Assembly (NCBI GenBank): GCA_027563935.2
Contig: CM050451.1
Location: 101,645,565-101,709,564 of the forward strand
Length of the DNA stretch: 64,000 bases
Direction of reading: 5' to 3'
From: Costus lasius
Taxonomy: Eukaryota > Streptophyta > Magnoliopsida > Zingiberales > Costaceae
The notes below the pieces were generated by a model. That model searched no databases, was not told where the DNA came from, and saw nothing but the letters and a program-made list of their open reading frames with translations. A program made the translations under genes and the position numbers. Positions within the stretch are counted from its first letter, which is position 1; every line of letters begins with the position of its first letter. This document shows, piece after piece, positions 1 through 12,655 of this stretch.

Positions 1-2178
1 GGCCATTTAGTAAACATGCCAGAGGTGGCTATCAGTACTTCATTACCTTTACTGATGATTTCAGTAGGTATGGTTATGTCTATCTGATGAGACATAAAAG
101 TGAATCTTTTGACAAGTTCAAAGAGTTCAAAAATGAAGTACAGAATCAGTTAGGCCGAAATATCAAGGCACTTCGCTCAGATCGAGGTGGTGAATACCTA
201 AGTCATGCGTTTACTGACTATCTAAAGGAGTGTGGGATTATCTCACAGCTCACTCCGCTAGGAACACCGCAATGGAATGGTGTGTCCGAGAGGAGAAATA
301 GAACGTTACTTGATATGGTTCGTTCTATGATGAGTCAGGCTACTCTTCCATACTCCTTTTGGGTTTTTGCGCTGGAAACAGCTGCAAAGGTACTAAACCG
401 AGTGCCATCCAAGGCAGTTTCTAAGACTCCATATGAGTTATGGTATGGGAAACAGCCGAGCTTGACATTTATCAGGATCTGGGGCTGCGAGGCTTATGTT
501 AAAAAGCTCGCCTCTGGGAAACTAGAGAGCAGATCTGACAAATGTATCTTTGTCGGTTACCCTAAGGAAACTAAGGGTTATTATTTCTTCGATCCCAAAG
601 AGAACAAGGTTTTTGTTGCTCGGACGGCTATATTTCTTGAGAAGGAGTTTCTTCTGCAAGAGGCCAGTGGGAGAGAAATAAAGTTGGATGAGAATCCAGA
701 AGAAGGACAAAGTGATCAAGCAGAGTTGGATGAGCCTGAGCCGGTGGAACAGGTTACTGAACAACCTGAGGCTCAGATATCACGGGAACCGCGAAGATCG
801 GGTAGGATCCGTCGACAGCCTGAGCGCTATGACGGAGTCTACATCATTGATAATGATGAACCCCTCACTTATGCGGATGCGGTCAGTGGACCGGATTCAG
901 CGAGATGGCTTGAAGCTATGCGCGCCGAGATGGACTCCATGTCAGATAACCAAGTCTGGGATTTGGTTGATCCGCCTCCGGGAGTAATCCCTATAGGCTG
1001 TAAATGGATCTTCAAGAAGAAGATTGACATGGATGGTAACGTGGTTACCTATAAAGGCAGGCTAGTTGCGAAAGGTTTCAAACAAATCTACGGGATAGAT
1101 TATGATGAAACTTTCTCACCTGTAGCCATGTTTAAGTCTATTCGGATTCTTTTCGCGATAGCTGCATATTATGATTATGAGATTTGGCAGATGGATGTGA
1201 AAACAGCTTTCCTTAATGGAAATCTGGATGAGGATGTGTATATGACACAACCAGAAGGTTTCACTAATCCATCAGATCGTCATAAAATATGCAAGTTAAA
1301 GAAGTCTATTTATGGACTTAAACAAGCATCAAGAAGCTGGAATATTCGTTTTGATGAATCAGTTACCGAATTTGGTTTCATCAAGAACGAGGATGACCCG
1401 TGTGTATATAAGAGGTTTAGTGGGAGCGTGATTACTTTCTTAGTCCTCTACGTCGATGACATCTTGATCATTGGAAATGACATTCCTGAAATGCATGCTG
1501 TTAAGGCATGGCTAAGGAAATGTTTCCAGATGAAAGATTTAGGAGAAGCAGCCTATGTATTAGGTGTGAAGATCTACAGGGATAGATCTAAGAGGCTTCT
1601 CGGGCTGTGCCAAAGTACTTACATCGATAAAGTCCTGGAGAGATTTCATTTAGAGAATTCTAAACGAGGATATCTTCCAGTCAGACATGGTCTGAATCTT
1701 TCGAAGAGTCAGTGTCCACAAACACAGACTGAGAAAGATGAAATGGACAATACGCCTTATGCTTCGGCTATTGGATCCATTATGTATGCGATGTTGTGTA
1801 CTCGCCCAGACGTTGCTTACGGGTTAAGCGTGACCAGTCGTTTCCAAAGTAATCCAGGTATGGCGCACTGGATTGCAGTCAAGAACATTTTAAAATATCT
1901 GCGGAGGACCAAAGATATGTTCTTGATATATGGTGGTCAGGAAGAACTCAGTATTGAAGGATATACTGACGCTTCGTTCCAGTCGGACCAGGATGATTTC
2001 CGATCGCAATCAGGCTATGTTTTTAGCTTGAATGGAGGAGCAGTGGTGTGGAAAAGTTTCAAACAGTCAACTGTTGCTGATTCCACAACAGAAGCCGAGT
2101 ATGTTGCAGCCTCGGAAGCATCCAAGGAGGCAGTATGGATTCGTAAGTTCGTGAGAGAACTTGGTGTTGTTCCTTCGA
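1..2178 (+). pseudogene. Cop1: Ty1/copia pol fragment (integrase to RNase H)
   Basis: An open reading frame runs in from the left edge (frame of base 3) to the break near 2178. It begins inside the integrase core (FTDDFSRYGYVYLMRHKSES, then RSDRGGEY and NGVSERRNR, the later acidic residues of the DDE triad), continues into the reverse transcriptase (WLEAMRAEMDSM; catalytic YVDDILIIGN near base 1450) and ends in RNase H (YTDASFQSD, STTEAEYVAASEASKEAV). These enzymes copy element RNA to DNA and insert it. No stop or frameshift occurs in the part seen. The coding sequence stops abruptly after ELGVVPS, about 75 codons before the end found in Cop10 (43954-47838), where it joins an inverted leader. 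It is therefore a truncated copy. Whether its left part is intact lies outside the window. Confidence 0.93.
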
Positions 2179-2181
2179 CTT

Positions 2182-2696
2182 GAGTTGACCTTTTGGTCAA
2201 CCATGCATGCGCAAAGGGCTGAACAACCCTCATGAGTTTCGGCAAGCGGGTGTGACCCCGGGCCTAACTCATGTGTGTTCACTAGTCGTCTCAATCAGAC
2301 CTCGCTACACGCCGTTGATGCAGTCGACCTATAGCCACCTCGTGCTTGCGCACAGGTGCTATCTGGTCAACCCATCTAGGCTGTTAGATGGTCTGATCAG
2401 ACTATTTGGATCCTACCTAGAGGGTGACTTCAACCCCATCAACCCGTCTAAGGGTTTATAGCAGGCGCAAATATAGATCTAGGTAGGCGCGCAAGTAAAC
2501 AAGTTTTTGATGAAATACCATTCAACAAACTAAACATGCGCCAACATGAACATGCAAAAACATGAACAAAACACATGCGCCAACACCTAAAACCTAGCAT
2601 GTAGATTCGCATGTGAAAAAGATTTATACTAGAGCGCAAACAAGGATCACAAAGCAATCATATAACCATACATACAACCGTCGCTCTGATACCAAT
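2182..2696 (-). other. Cop2: 5' leader with primer-binding site (minus strand)
   Basis: This non-coding stretch matches the leader of the intact Cop10 element in reverse complement. It includes the hairpin GTTGACC/GGTCAAC near 2184-2201 (loop TTTT on the plus strand) and CCATCT/AGATGG near 2370-2390. The primer-binding site lies at 2683-2694 (plus-strand GCTCTGATACCA, the complement of TGGTATCAGAGC, matching initiator tRNA-Met) and is two bases from the LTR edge at 2697. The rest of the Cop2 leader and its coding region are missing, because the leader joins Cop1 pol at about 2178-2182. Confidence 0.85.
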
Positions 2697-5600
2697 TGAA
2701 GAAACCCCTTTCGAGAGGGGGGCGATGTTGGGGTATGCCCTTAAGGCTAATGTTTGAGGCCTATGGGAATGTATCAGTATCATGTAATAAACTCTTATGT
2801 TTATAAAGGCATGGTTGTTATTCAGTTAGTTACATTGTCTGCTGCAATATATGTTCTTCTGAATAATGTCTCAAAGCTGTTCAGCTAGGCTGACATGCTG
2901 TTAAGTCCTTAGTCGATATATCTTGGTGAACATGAGACAGCCTTGATATGATTGAGACTAATATGTGTTCTAATCTTATAGGATGCTTCGAGCATGGAAT
3001 AAGATGTAGACTCATGGGTACATTGGATGTACTGGACAGACCCTACTAGGATGTTCAATTGTTTGTCACAATGTGAATATTCCTTGAATGTGACAAGTGG
3101 CACATTTCCTCTGACTTGAGATCACTTGTGTTTTCTAAATGATGATTGTCATTGTTTTGAGGTAGTTCAATATCATTTGAAACACAATGATTATAGACTA
3201 TCTTGGATGGTGAGCTTGAATCAGGTTAGGGCACTAGTGATAGACATAGGATTGCCGTCTCCTTGTTTAAGGAGTGTGATGTTCTAAAGGGGCCCCCTGG
3301 ATGAGATGATTGAGAGAGTGTATGGCCATACCCAGGTGACGGTGTTCATCTGATCTAATCATGCTCATCATATTGGAGTTACAAGCTTGACAAGCTTGTC
3401 CAATAAGAACATCCAGTGGCAAAGGAAATATGCATGCCTTGTGAGTTGATTCACACTTGTGCTATGGTTTGGGTGTAGTCTTGGAAGACTCTTTCCTTTA
3501 TATCGGGAGACAGTGATGTGTTGCTAGATACCCCTCACTGATCGTGATAATGAGAATTATCGTTACCGACATTTAGAGGAAACCCTCAGGGTCGCACAAT
3601 TTGATGATATGGCTTACTTAAGTCAGATCGTGTGGACTGAATTGTTCGGGTTCAGTTTAAAGGGATTTAATCTCTGATTGTAAGTGAGATCTGGTCTGAT
3701 CATGTTTGATTGATTAGGGCTTGAGATCGGTAAGCTTCGATCGAGAGAATGGATGCTAGATCGGTCAGATCAGGAGCATCAAAGAGATCGACGGTTAGAT
3801 CTGAAGCCTTAGGGTTTAATTAAGATCTAGACCATATTGCTTGGGATAATTGGTCTTGGACCAAACCGTGATGAACCGGCTCATGAATGAGCGCATGGTT
3901 CAAAGTGAAGAGAAGTTTGCGCTTGGGTAAAACCAAAGTCGCATGAGAGCATGAACGTGGGAGTGGTTTCTATTTTTAGAAACCATGACTCCTAAGCGTG
4001 GACACATCTCTCTCGCTTCATTCACACCTTGTTGCCGATTTTGGCTTAGGGTCTTGAGGCATTCTCGCGTGGAGGAGAGGCTAAGACGACAAGGAAGTTT
4101 TCGCCAAGGAGATCTCTCATCCTTTCCACTCGACAAAGGACCTTTGGAGAACCTTGCTAGCACAAGGATCAACAAAGAGTAGGCGACATCACCTTGTGTG
4201 CGCCACCTAAGGAGGAGATCCATTTCGCTCTCTCATTCCAAGACACCATCCAAGTGATGGCAATGGTGAGTATCGCTTTTTCATTATAAGTTGATCATAT
4301 TACATGCTTTAAGATCGTATAAGAAACCCTAGATTCCGCTAGAAATTTTGTTGCGCCTCCTATTAGGGTTTCGCCCCCCTCTCGAAAGGGGTTCTCTTCG
4401 GGCGAGAACCCTAAACATGCACAACCGAAACCTTTGCATGGCGGAAATTAGGGATTCAAGAATCGCATGTATGATATATATAATCAACTAGATGAAAGGT
4501 TGCTAAAATCAACAAAGGATCATACCGATGCCATAGTTTAGATGATGCCTTGGAAACAAAGACTCGATTGCTTCTTCTCCAAAGGGAATCGCACACAAGA
4601 GGAAGAAGGCCTACACTTCGATCGCTCCTTGTGCTAGCAAGGCATCAAAGTGTCTTTGATCGCTTGTAAGGGTGATGAAAGACTTGCTCGGCTTTCTCCA
4701 CTAGACTTCGGCGTGAGTTCACTTCTCTACACACGAGAGTCCGCGAGAGGAAGAAGCAAGACAATGATCCACACGAAGTGGAGACGTTCAGCCAAAACGT
4801 GGAGACGTTTTTACACTTGAAAAACCGACTTTCCAATTATAGAAAGTCTTTAACTCCAAAACGTTTTGCGTTGAACTATTCGAAACTCACTTATTCATAT
4901 TGAACCAAGCGCTCAATCATGAGCCGGTTCAAAGTATTTGGTTCAATGACCAAACCGAATTAGCCCAAGCATTAAGTCAAGATCGGATTAAACCCTAAGG
5001 TCCTAGATCTGACCATTCATCTTCTGATGCTCCTGATCTGATCGATCTAGCATCAACACTCTCGATCGAAGCTTACCGATCTCAAGCCCTAATCAATCAA
5101 ACATGATCAGACCAGATCTCACTTACAATCAGAGTTTAAATCCCTTTAATCTGAACTGAAACAATTCAGTCCACACGATCTGACTTAAGTAAGCCATATC
5201 ATCAAATTGTGCGACCCTAAGGGTTTCCTTTAAATGTCGGTAACGATAACTTACGTCATCACGATCAGTGAGGGGTATCTAGCAACACATCACTGTCTCC
5301 CGATAGAAAGGAAAGAGTCTTCCAAGACTACACCCAAACCACAGCTCAAGAGTGAATCCATTTCACTAGGCATACAGGTTTCCTTTGCCACTGGATGTTC
5401 TTATTGGACAAGCGTGTCAAGCCTGTAACTCCAATATGATGAGCATGATTAGATCAGATGAACACAGTCACCTGGGTATGGCCATACACTTTCTCAATCA
5501 TCTCATCCAGGGGGGCCCCTTTAGAACATCACACTCCTTAAACAAGGAGACGGCAATCCTTTATCTATCACTAGTGCCCTAACCTAACTCAAGCTCACCA

Positions 5601-6079
5601 TCCAAGATAGTCTATAATCATTTTATTTCAAATGATATTGAACTACCTCAAAACAATGACAATCATCATTTAGAAAACACAAGTGATCTCAAGTCAAAGG
5701 AAATGTGCCACTTGCAGCATTCAAGGATTATTCACATTGTGACAAACAATTGAATATCCTAGTAGGGTCTGTCCAGTACATCCAATGTACCCATGAGTCT
5801 ACATCTTATTCCATGCTCGAAGCATCCTATAAGATTAGAACACATATTAGTCTTAACCATATCAAGGCTGTCTCATGTTCACCAAGATATCTCGACTAAG
5901 GACATATGCATGTCAGCCTAGCTGAACAGCATTGAGACATTATTCAGAAGCACAATTATTGCAGCAGACAATGTAACAAACTGAATAATAACCATTGCCT
6001 TTATAAACATAAGAGTTTATACATGATACTTTTACAATCCCAAGGCCTCAAACATTAGCCTTAAGGGCATACCCCAACA
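2697..6079 (-). repeat. Cop2: 5' LTR, minus orientation, split by Solo1
   Basis: On the plus strand the LTR opens TGAAGAAACC next to the primer site and closes CCCCAACA at 6079, so on its own strand it runs TGTTGGGG...TTCA. It is interrupted after 29 bp by Solo1 (2726-4400, target duplication GGCGA). Without that insertion it is about 1.7 kb, as in its relatives. It carries the LTR hairpins of the family: GATAAC/GTCATC with a GNRA-type loop at 5245-5260 (read on the minus strand as GATGAC, GTAA, GTTATC, with one G-U pair), and the palindrome GTATGGCCATAC near 5477. The right edge abuts the Cop3 leader, so Cop2 inserted there. CCAGG at 6080-6084 is the likely right target-site copy. Confidence 0.88.
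2726..4400 (+). mobile_element. Solo1: solo copia LTR
   Basis: A single complete LTR of 1675 bp (TGTTGGGGTATGCC...TTCTCTTCG) is flanked by the 5-bp duplication GGCGA at 2721-2725 and 4401-4405. There is no internal region. This is the product expected from recombination between the two LTRs of one element. The last dinucleotide is CG instead of CA, probably a point mutation. It carries the LTR hairpins: GATAAT/ATTATC with loop GAGA at 3546-3561 and CCTTG/CAAGG around CTAGCA at 4152-4167. It inserted 29 bp inside the end of the Cop2 LTR. Confidence 0.92.
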
Positions 6080-6500
6080 CCAGGGAGTAGGTCAGGTCAG
6101 CTTGACCTTGTAGGCTACATATTGGGCATATGTTAGCTATATGGAGGCAGCCATCTGTGGGATCAGAGACTGTGTTGTACCAACTCAGTTGGCACAGTCT
6201 GCTGGATTGCCCAGATGAAGGGGAATCGCACGGGTTGGCGATTGGCAGGGATTGCCTACTAGAGATTAGTGCTTGTACTCTCTGTGCATCTTATCTCGCC
6301 TGAGCGGGACGCCGAGACCAAGTATGAAATCTGGTTCCCATCTCACTAAAAGAGTGTTACTCTTTTGGGATGTTTTGCTGGATTTTTCAGTCAGATAAAA
6401 TAGTGAGAAAAGAATCATTCTTAAGTCCTGGATTGATTCTCACATTGATACTGACCTTGCTATTCTTGCAATGTTGTAGATTCCTGCAGCAACGAACACC
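6080..6500 (+). other. Cop3: 3' part of the 5' leader
   Basis: Non-coding leader homologous to the last part of the Cop10 leader. It starts at the point where Cop2 inserted, so the Cop3 5' LTR and most of its leader lie left of the window. It keeps leader hairpin B at 6167-6200: outer stem AGACTGTG/CACAGTCT, bulge TTGTA, inner stem CCAAC/GTTGG, loop TCA. Just before the coding region is the family-wide stretch GATTCCTGCAGCAACGAACA. Confidence 0.85.
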
Positions 6501-9500
6501 ACGAATTTCAATGTGCGATCCCTACTGGAAAGGGAGAAGTTTGCTGGGCCAAACTTCTCAGACTGGTACGGACACCTTAAGATTGTTCTTAAGGCTGAGA
6601 GGAAACTGTATGTCCTCGAGGCGGCTATACCGCCTCAACCCGCTGCGAACGCCGCAAGGGCGGTTCGCGATGCTTATGAGAAGCATGTCAATGATAGCAT
6701 TGATGTCGCTTGCCTGATGCTAGCGTCTATGACGCCAGAGCTGCAGCGTCAGCATGAGGATCTATCTGCTATAGAAATTATAGCAAACCTCAAGATGCTG
6801 TATGCTGCACGGGCAAGGACTGAACGCTATAATTTGACTAAACTTTTCTTTCAGAGCAAACTGGCTGAAGGGAGTCCAGTGGGAGCTCACGTACTCAAGA
6901 TGATTGGGTACAAAGAGGCTCTAGAGAAACTGGGACACACCATCAATCAGGAGCTTGCTGTAGACATTATCTTGCAGTCTCTCCCGGCCTCTTTCGATCC
7001 GTTCATCATTAATTTTAATATGAACAAGATCGACTGTACCCCGGCAGAGTTACTGAACATGCTCTTGACTACAGAGCTGACTCTAAAGCGAAAGCCTTCA
7101 TCCTCTGTCTTGATGATTCCTTCAAGGAACAAGAAGAAGGGGAAGAAGGGCAAAGCCCCTGTCAAGAGCTACAGCAAGGCTCTAAAGCAAAAGATGAAGC
7201 GGTCGAAGGACAACAGATGTTTCCATTGTGGCCAGCTGGGTCACTGGAAAAAGGACTGTAAAGCGCTCCAAGGAGACAAGAAGGGAAGCAATCCTTTCGC
7301 TTCTGGCTCAGGTATTTTTGTGACTGAAGTCATGATATCTTCTTCTTCTATTTCATGGGTGTTGGACACTGCATGTGGAGTTCACATTTGTTCAAATGTA
7401 CAGGAACTCAAGAGAAGAAGACAGGTGGGATAGCATGAGGTGGACCTACGAGTAGGAAACGGGGCACGGGTTGCTGCTGTTGCTGCAGGCATTTATTACA
7501 TCTCTTTACCATCTGGACTTGTATTGGAACTGGACAATTGTTATTTTGTACCAAGCATAACGAAAAATATTATCTCTATTCCTGCTCTTGTCAGGAAAGG
7601 GTTTTCCTTTGAATGCAAGATTTCAAAGTGTGTTATTTCTTTTGATAATATTATTTATGCTACTGGGTCAATTAACAATGGGTTATTCATGTTGGACATG
7701 GAATGTTCTATACAAAATATTGATATTAAGAAAGCAAAGTATGCTAATGACAGCACCTTGCTATGGCATAGTCGTTTAGGCCATATTAACAAGAAGTGCA
7801 TTAAGTGGTTACATGACCATGGACTGCTGGGATCATTCTCCTATGAGGAGCTTGATACATGCAAAGCTTGTTTAATGGGTAAAATGACGAAGTCTCCTTT
7901 TTCTAATAAAGGTCAAAGGGCTTCAGGTTTACTTGACCTCATTCACAGTGATGTGTGTGGGCCATTTAGTAAACATGCCAGAGGTGGCTATTCGTACTTC
8001 ATTACCTTTACTGATGATTTCAGTAGGTATGTATATGTCTATCTAATGAGACATAAGAGTGAATCTTTTGACAAGTTCAAAGAGTTCAAGAATGAAGTAC
8101 AAAATCAGCTAGGCCGAAATATCAAGGCATTTCGCTCAGATCGAGGTGGAGAATACTTGAGTCGAGAGGTTGCTGACTATCTGAAGGAGTGTGGGATTAT
8201 CTCACAGCTCACTCCGCCAGGAACACCGCAATGGAATGGTGTGTCCGAGAGGAGAAATAGAACCTTATTGGATATGGTTCGTTCTATGATGAGTTAGGCT
8301 ACTCTACCTTACTCCTTTTGGGGATTTGCACTGGAAACAGCTGCAAAGGTACTAAACCGAGTGCCATCCAAGGCCGTTTCGAAGACTCCATATGAGTTAT
8401 GGTATGGGAAACAGCCAAGCTTGACATTTATCAAGATCTGGGGTTGCGAGGCTTATGTCAAAAAGCTCACCTCTGGGAAACTAGAGAGCAGATCTGAGAA
8501 ATGTATCTTTGTCGGTTACCCTAAGGAAACTAAGGGTTATTATTTCTACGATCCCAAAGAGAACAAAGTATTTGTTGCTCGTACGGCAATTTTTCTTGAG
8601 AAGGAATTTCTTCTGCAAGAGGCCAGTGGGAGAGAAATAAAGCTGGATAAAAATCCAGAAGAAGGACAAAGTAGTCAAGCACAATTGGATGAGCCTGAGC
8701 CAGTAGAACAGGTTATTGAACAACCTGAGGCTCAGATATCATGGGAACCGCGAAGATTGGGAAGGATCCGTCGACAGCCTGAGCGCTATGACGGAGTCTA
8801 CATCATTGATGATGAACCCCTCACTTATGCGGATGCGGTCAGTGGACCGGAATAAGCGAGATGGCTTGAAGCTATGCGAGCCGAGATGGACTCCATGTCA
8901 GATAACCAAGTCTGGGATTTGGTTGATCCGCCTCAGGGAGTAATCCCTATAGGCTGTAAATGGATCTTCAAAAGGAAGATAGACATCGATGGTAACGTGG
9001 TTACCTATAAAGGCAGGCTAGTTGCGAAAGGTTTCAAACAAATCTACGGGATAGATTATGATGAAACTTTCTCTCCTGTAGCTATGTTCAAGTCTATTCG
9101 GATTATTCTCGCGATAGCAGCATATTATGATTATGAGATCTGGCAAATGGATGTGAAGACCGCTTTCCTTAATGGAAAACTAGACGAGGATGTGTATATG
9201 ACACAACCTGAAGGTTTCACCAATCCATCAGATCATCATAAAATATGCAAGTTAAAGAAGTCCATTTATGGACTTAAACAAGCATCAAGAAGCTGGAATA
9301 TTCGTTTTGATGAATCAATCTGTGAATTTGGTTTCATCAAGAATGAAGATGACCCGTGTGTATATAAGAGGTTTAGTGGGAGCGTGATTACTTTCTTAGT
9401 CCTCTACGTCGATTATATCTTGATCATTGGAAACGATATTCCTGAACTACATGCCGTTAAAGCATGGTTAGGAAAATGTTTCCAGATGAAAGATCTAGGA

Positions 9501-10376
9501 GAAGCAGCCTATGTATTAGGTGTAAAGATCTACAGAGATAGATCTAAGAGGCTTCTCGGGCTGTGCCAGAGTACTTACATCGATAAAGTCCTAGAGAGAT
9601 TCCATTTAGAAAATTCTAAAAGAGGATATCTTCCAGTCAGACATGGTCTGAATCTTTCAAAGAGTCAGTGTCCACAAACATAGACTGAGAAAGATGAAAT
9701 GGACAATACGCCTTATGCTTCGGCTATTGGGTCCATTATGTATGCGATGTTGTGTACTCACCCAGACGTCGCTTACGGGTTAAGCGTGACCAGTCGATTC
9801 CAAAGTAATCCAGGTCAGGCGCACTGGATTGCAGTCAAGAACATTTTGAAATATCTTCGGAGGACCAAAGATATGTTCTTGATTTATGGAGGTCAGGAAG
9901 AACTCAGTATTGAAGGATATACTGACGCTTCGTTCCAATCTGACCAGGATGATTTTCGATCGCAATCAGGCTATGTTTTTAGCTTGAATGGAGGAGCGGT
10001 GGTGTGGAAAAGTTTCAAACAATCAATTGTTGCTGATTCTACAACAGAAGCCGAGTATGTTGCATCCAAGGAGGCAGTGTGGATTCGTAAGTTCGTTCAG
10101 GAACTTGGTGTTGTTCATTCGAGTGCAGTGCCTTTGGTTATCTTCTGTGATAACACTGGAGCAATAACACAAGCAAAGGAACCACGGTCGCACCAGAAGT
10201 CCAAGCACATACAGAGACGGTTTCACTTGATCCGGGAGATCATTGATCGTGGAGAGATCAAGATCTGTAAGGTTCATACAGATGACAATCTGGCTGACCC
10301 GCTTACAAAGCCTCTGGCGCAGCAGAAGCATGAGAAGCACTGTAATAATATGGGTTTGAGATTTCTCAACCATTAG
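6501..10376 (+). pseudogene. Cop3: copia gag-pol pseudogene with four nonsense codons
   Basis: The polyprotein can be followed in one frame from gag to the RNase H end. The start codon seen in Cop10 (ATG) is ACG at 6501. Gag carries the zinc knuckle CFHCGQLGHWKKDC near 7219. The protease motif VLDTACGVHIC is near 7360. The pre-integrase motif LLWHSRLGHINKK and the integrase core follow. RT has YVDYILIIGN instead of YVDD, so one catalytic aspartate is lost. RNase H is present but four codons (ASEA) are missing around 10062. In-frame stops are TAG 7431-7433, TAG 8295-8297, TAA 8853-8855 and TAG 9681-9683. There are no frameshifts, which suggests slow decay by point mutation. It cannot make an active polyprotein. 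Confidence 0.95.
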
Positions 10377-10396
10377 ATTAAGTGCAAGTGGGAGAT

Positions 10397-12085
10397 TGTT
10401 GGGGTATGTCCTTAAGGCTAATGTTTGAGGCCTTGGGATTGTATCAGTATCATGTATAAACTCTGTGTTTATAAAGGCAATGGTTGTTATTCAGGTTGTT
10501 ACATTATCTGCTGCAATATGTATACCTCTGAATAATGTCTCAATGCTGTTCAGCTTGGCTGACATGCAGTATTGTCCTTAGTCGAGATATCTTGGTGAAC
10601 ATGAGACAGCCTTGATATGATTGAGACTAATATGTGTTTTAATCTTATAGGATGCTTCGAGCATGGAATAAGATGTAGACTCATAGGTACATTGGATGTA
10701 CTGGACAGACCCTACTAGGATATTCGATTGCTTGTCACAATGTGAATAATCCTTATATGCAACAAGTGGCATATTTCCTCTGACTTGAGATCACTTGTGT
10801 TTCTAAATGATGATTGGCATTGTTTTGAGGTAGTTCAATATCATTTGAAACATAATGGTTATAGACTATCTTGGATAATGAGCATAAGTCATGTTAGGGC
10901 ACTAGTGATAGATATAGGATTGTCGTCTCCTTGTTTAGGAGTGTGATGTTCTAAAAGGGCCCCCCTGGATGAGATGATTGAGAAAGTGTATGGCCATACC
11001 CAGATGACTATGTTCATCTGATCTAATCATGCTCATCATATTGGAGCTACAGGCTTGACACGCTTGTCCAATAAGAACATCCAGTGGCAAAGGAAACATG
11101 TATGCTTAGTGAAGTGGATTCACACTTGTGCTGTGGTTTGGGTGTAGTCTTGGAAGACTCTTTCCTTTATATCGGGAGACAGTGATGTGTTGCTAGATAC
11201 CCCTCACTGATCGTGATAACGTAAGTTATCGTTACCGACATTTAAAGGAAACCCTTAGGGTCGCACAATTTGATGATATGGCTTACTTAAGTCAGATCGT
11301 GTGGACTAAATTATTTTGGTTCAGTTTAAAGAGATTTAAACTCTGATTGTAAGTGAGATCTGGTCTGATCATGTTTGATTGATTAGGGCTTGAGATCGGT
11401 AAGCTTCGATCGAGAGTATTGATGCTAGATCGGTGAGATCAAGAGCATCTAGAGATGAACGGTTAGATCATTGAACCATTTGGTTTGATATGAACTAGAC
11501 CATGGCTTGGGCTGATTTGGTTTGGTCATCGAACCAAATGTATTTGAACCAGCTCATGTGTGAGCGCATGGTTCAAAGGGAGAGGGATGAGCGTTCGGTT
11601 CACTTGAAGTGAACGCATGAACGCTTGAAGTGATGACTTGCTATTTTTCGAAGTGGGGGTTTCCAAAATAGTTTCTCAACGCCTCACTTTCGAAGAGAAC
11701 GCTCGCCTCTCTTCTCCTCACAACGCTCCTCTTTCGGTGTGGTGACACTTGACGAGAAGAAGAGGGAGTTCATCCACGCCAAGATCCATCTCTCATCTCC
11801 TTCACGCGATAAGGATACTTTGGAGGTCTTTGCTAGCACAAAGAACACCAAGGAGTAGCCATCTCTCTTCTTGTGTGCGATTGCCTTTGGAGGAGAGCCA
11901 CATCGCCCTCTAGCTTCCAAGGCACCATCCAAGCGATGGCTATGGTATGAATTCTTTTCATCCATACAAGTTATTGAAAGTTGATCATATGTTCTTGCGA
12001 AAGATCTTTAGAAACCCTTGCTTCCGCTATGAAAAATTTATATGCGCCTCCTATTAGGGTTTCGCCCCCCTTTTGGGGACTTTCA
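10397..12085 (+). repeat. Cop3: 3' LTR
   Basis: 1689 bp, TGTTGGGGTATGTCC...GGGGACTTTCA, preceded by the purine tract GCAAGTGGGAGAT that primes plus-strand synthesis. It holds the GNRA hairpin at 11215-11230 (GATAAC, GTAA, GTTATC). The GCTAGC hairpin at 11828-11843 has a changed pair (CTTTG/CAAAG instead of CCTTG/CAAGG). The 3' edge has CCCC/GGGG with a CCTTTT loop. The sequence that follows is the inside of another LTR (Cop4), so Cop3 inserted into an LTR. GATGT at 12086-12090 is the likely target copy. Confidence 0.92.
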
Positions 12086-12655
12086 GATGTGTGGTTAGAT
12101 CTTGAGCCATTTGGTTCAAAGAGATTTTAACCAGGGCTGGTTCGATTTGGTGCTTGGACCAAATCGAGATTGAACCGGTTCACTTGTCAACGCATGGTTC
12201 AATTTAAGAGGAGGTTACGATGGTTTAAAGGTGAGTTATAGAGGGAGTTATGTTTTCGGTTCTTACCATATTTGGTGGCCGAATATTCCCTTTTGGAGAA
12301 CCACCGTTTTCGAAAGGAACTCTCTCTTCTTCCTCTCGTGTGGATCATCTTCACGCAAGGAAAAAAGTTCGACCAGCCTAGGCACACACCTTCCTTTACA
12401 AGGGGACGATCAGGACTCCTTGGTGGCTTTGCTAGCACAAGGGAAGCAAGGGAGGAAGTCTACTTCATCTTGTGTATGACTTCTTTGGAGAAGAGGCACT
12501 CGCCCCTTTCCTCTTCCAGGCCGCCTCTCATATCATGGCACAGGTATTGCTTCTACTTCTTCCATACGTTTTCTAAGAGGTTAATCATATGCTCATGTCA
12601 TGCGATTCTATGGATTCCTAGTTTTTCCGCTACAAGTTTTGATTGAAGTCGCTTT
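12086..12655 (+). repeat. Cop4: internal remnant of a copia LTR
   Basis: About 570 bp match the last third of the copia LTRs. They contain the GAACC/GGTTC inverted repeats, the GCTAGC hairpin at 12427-12442 (CTTTG/CAAGG, one U-G pair), and the tail around the TTCCGCTAC motif. The left part of the LTR is on the other side of Cop3, outside the window. The right side breaks off at 12642-12656 and joins RNase H coding sequence. This remnant differs so much from the LTR at 13278-14968 that the two are probably not partners of one insertion. Short ORFs inside it have no recognisable product. Confidence 0.75.
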
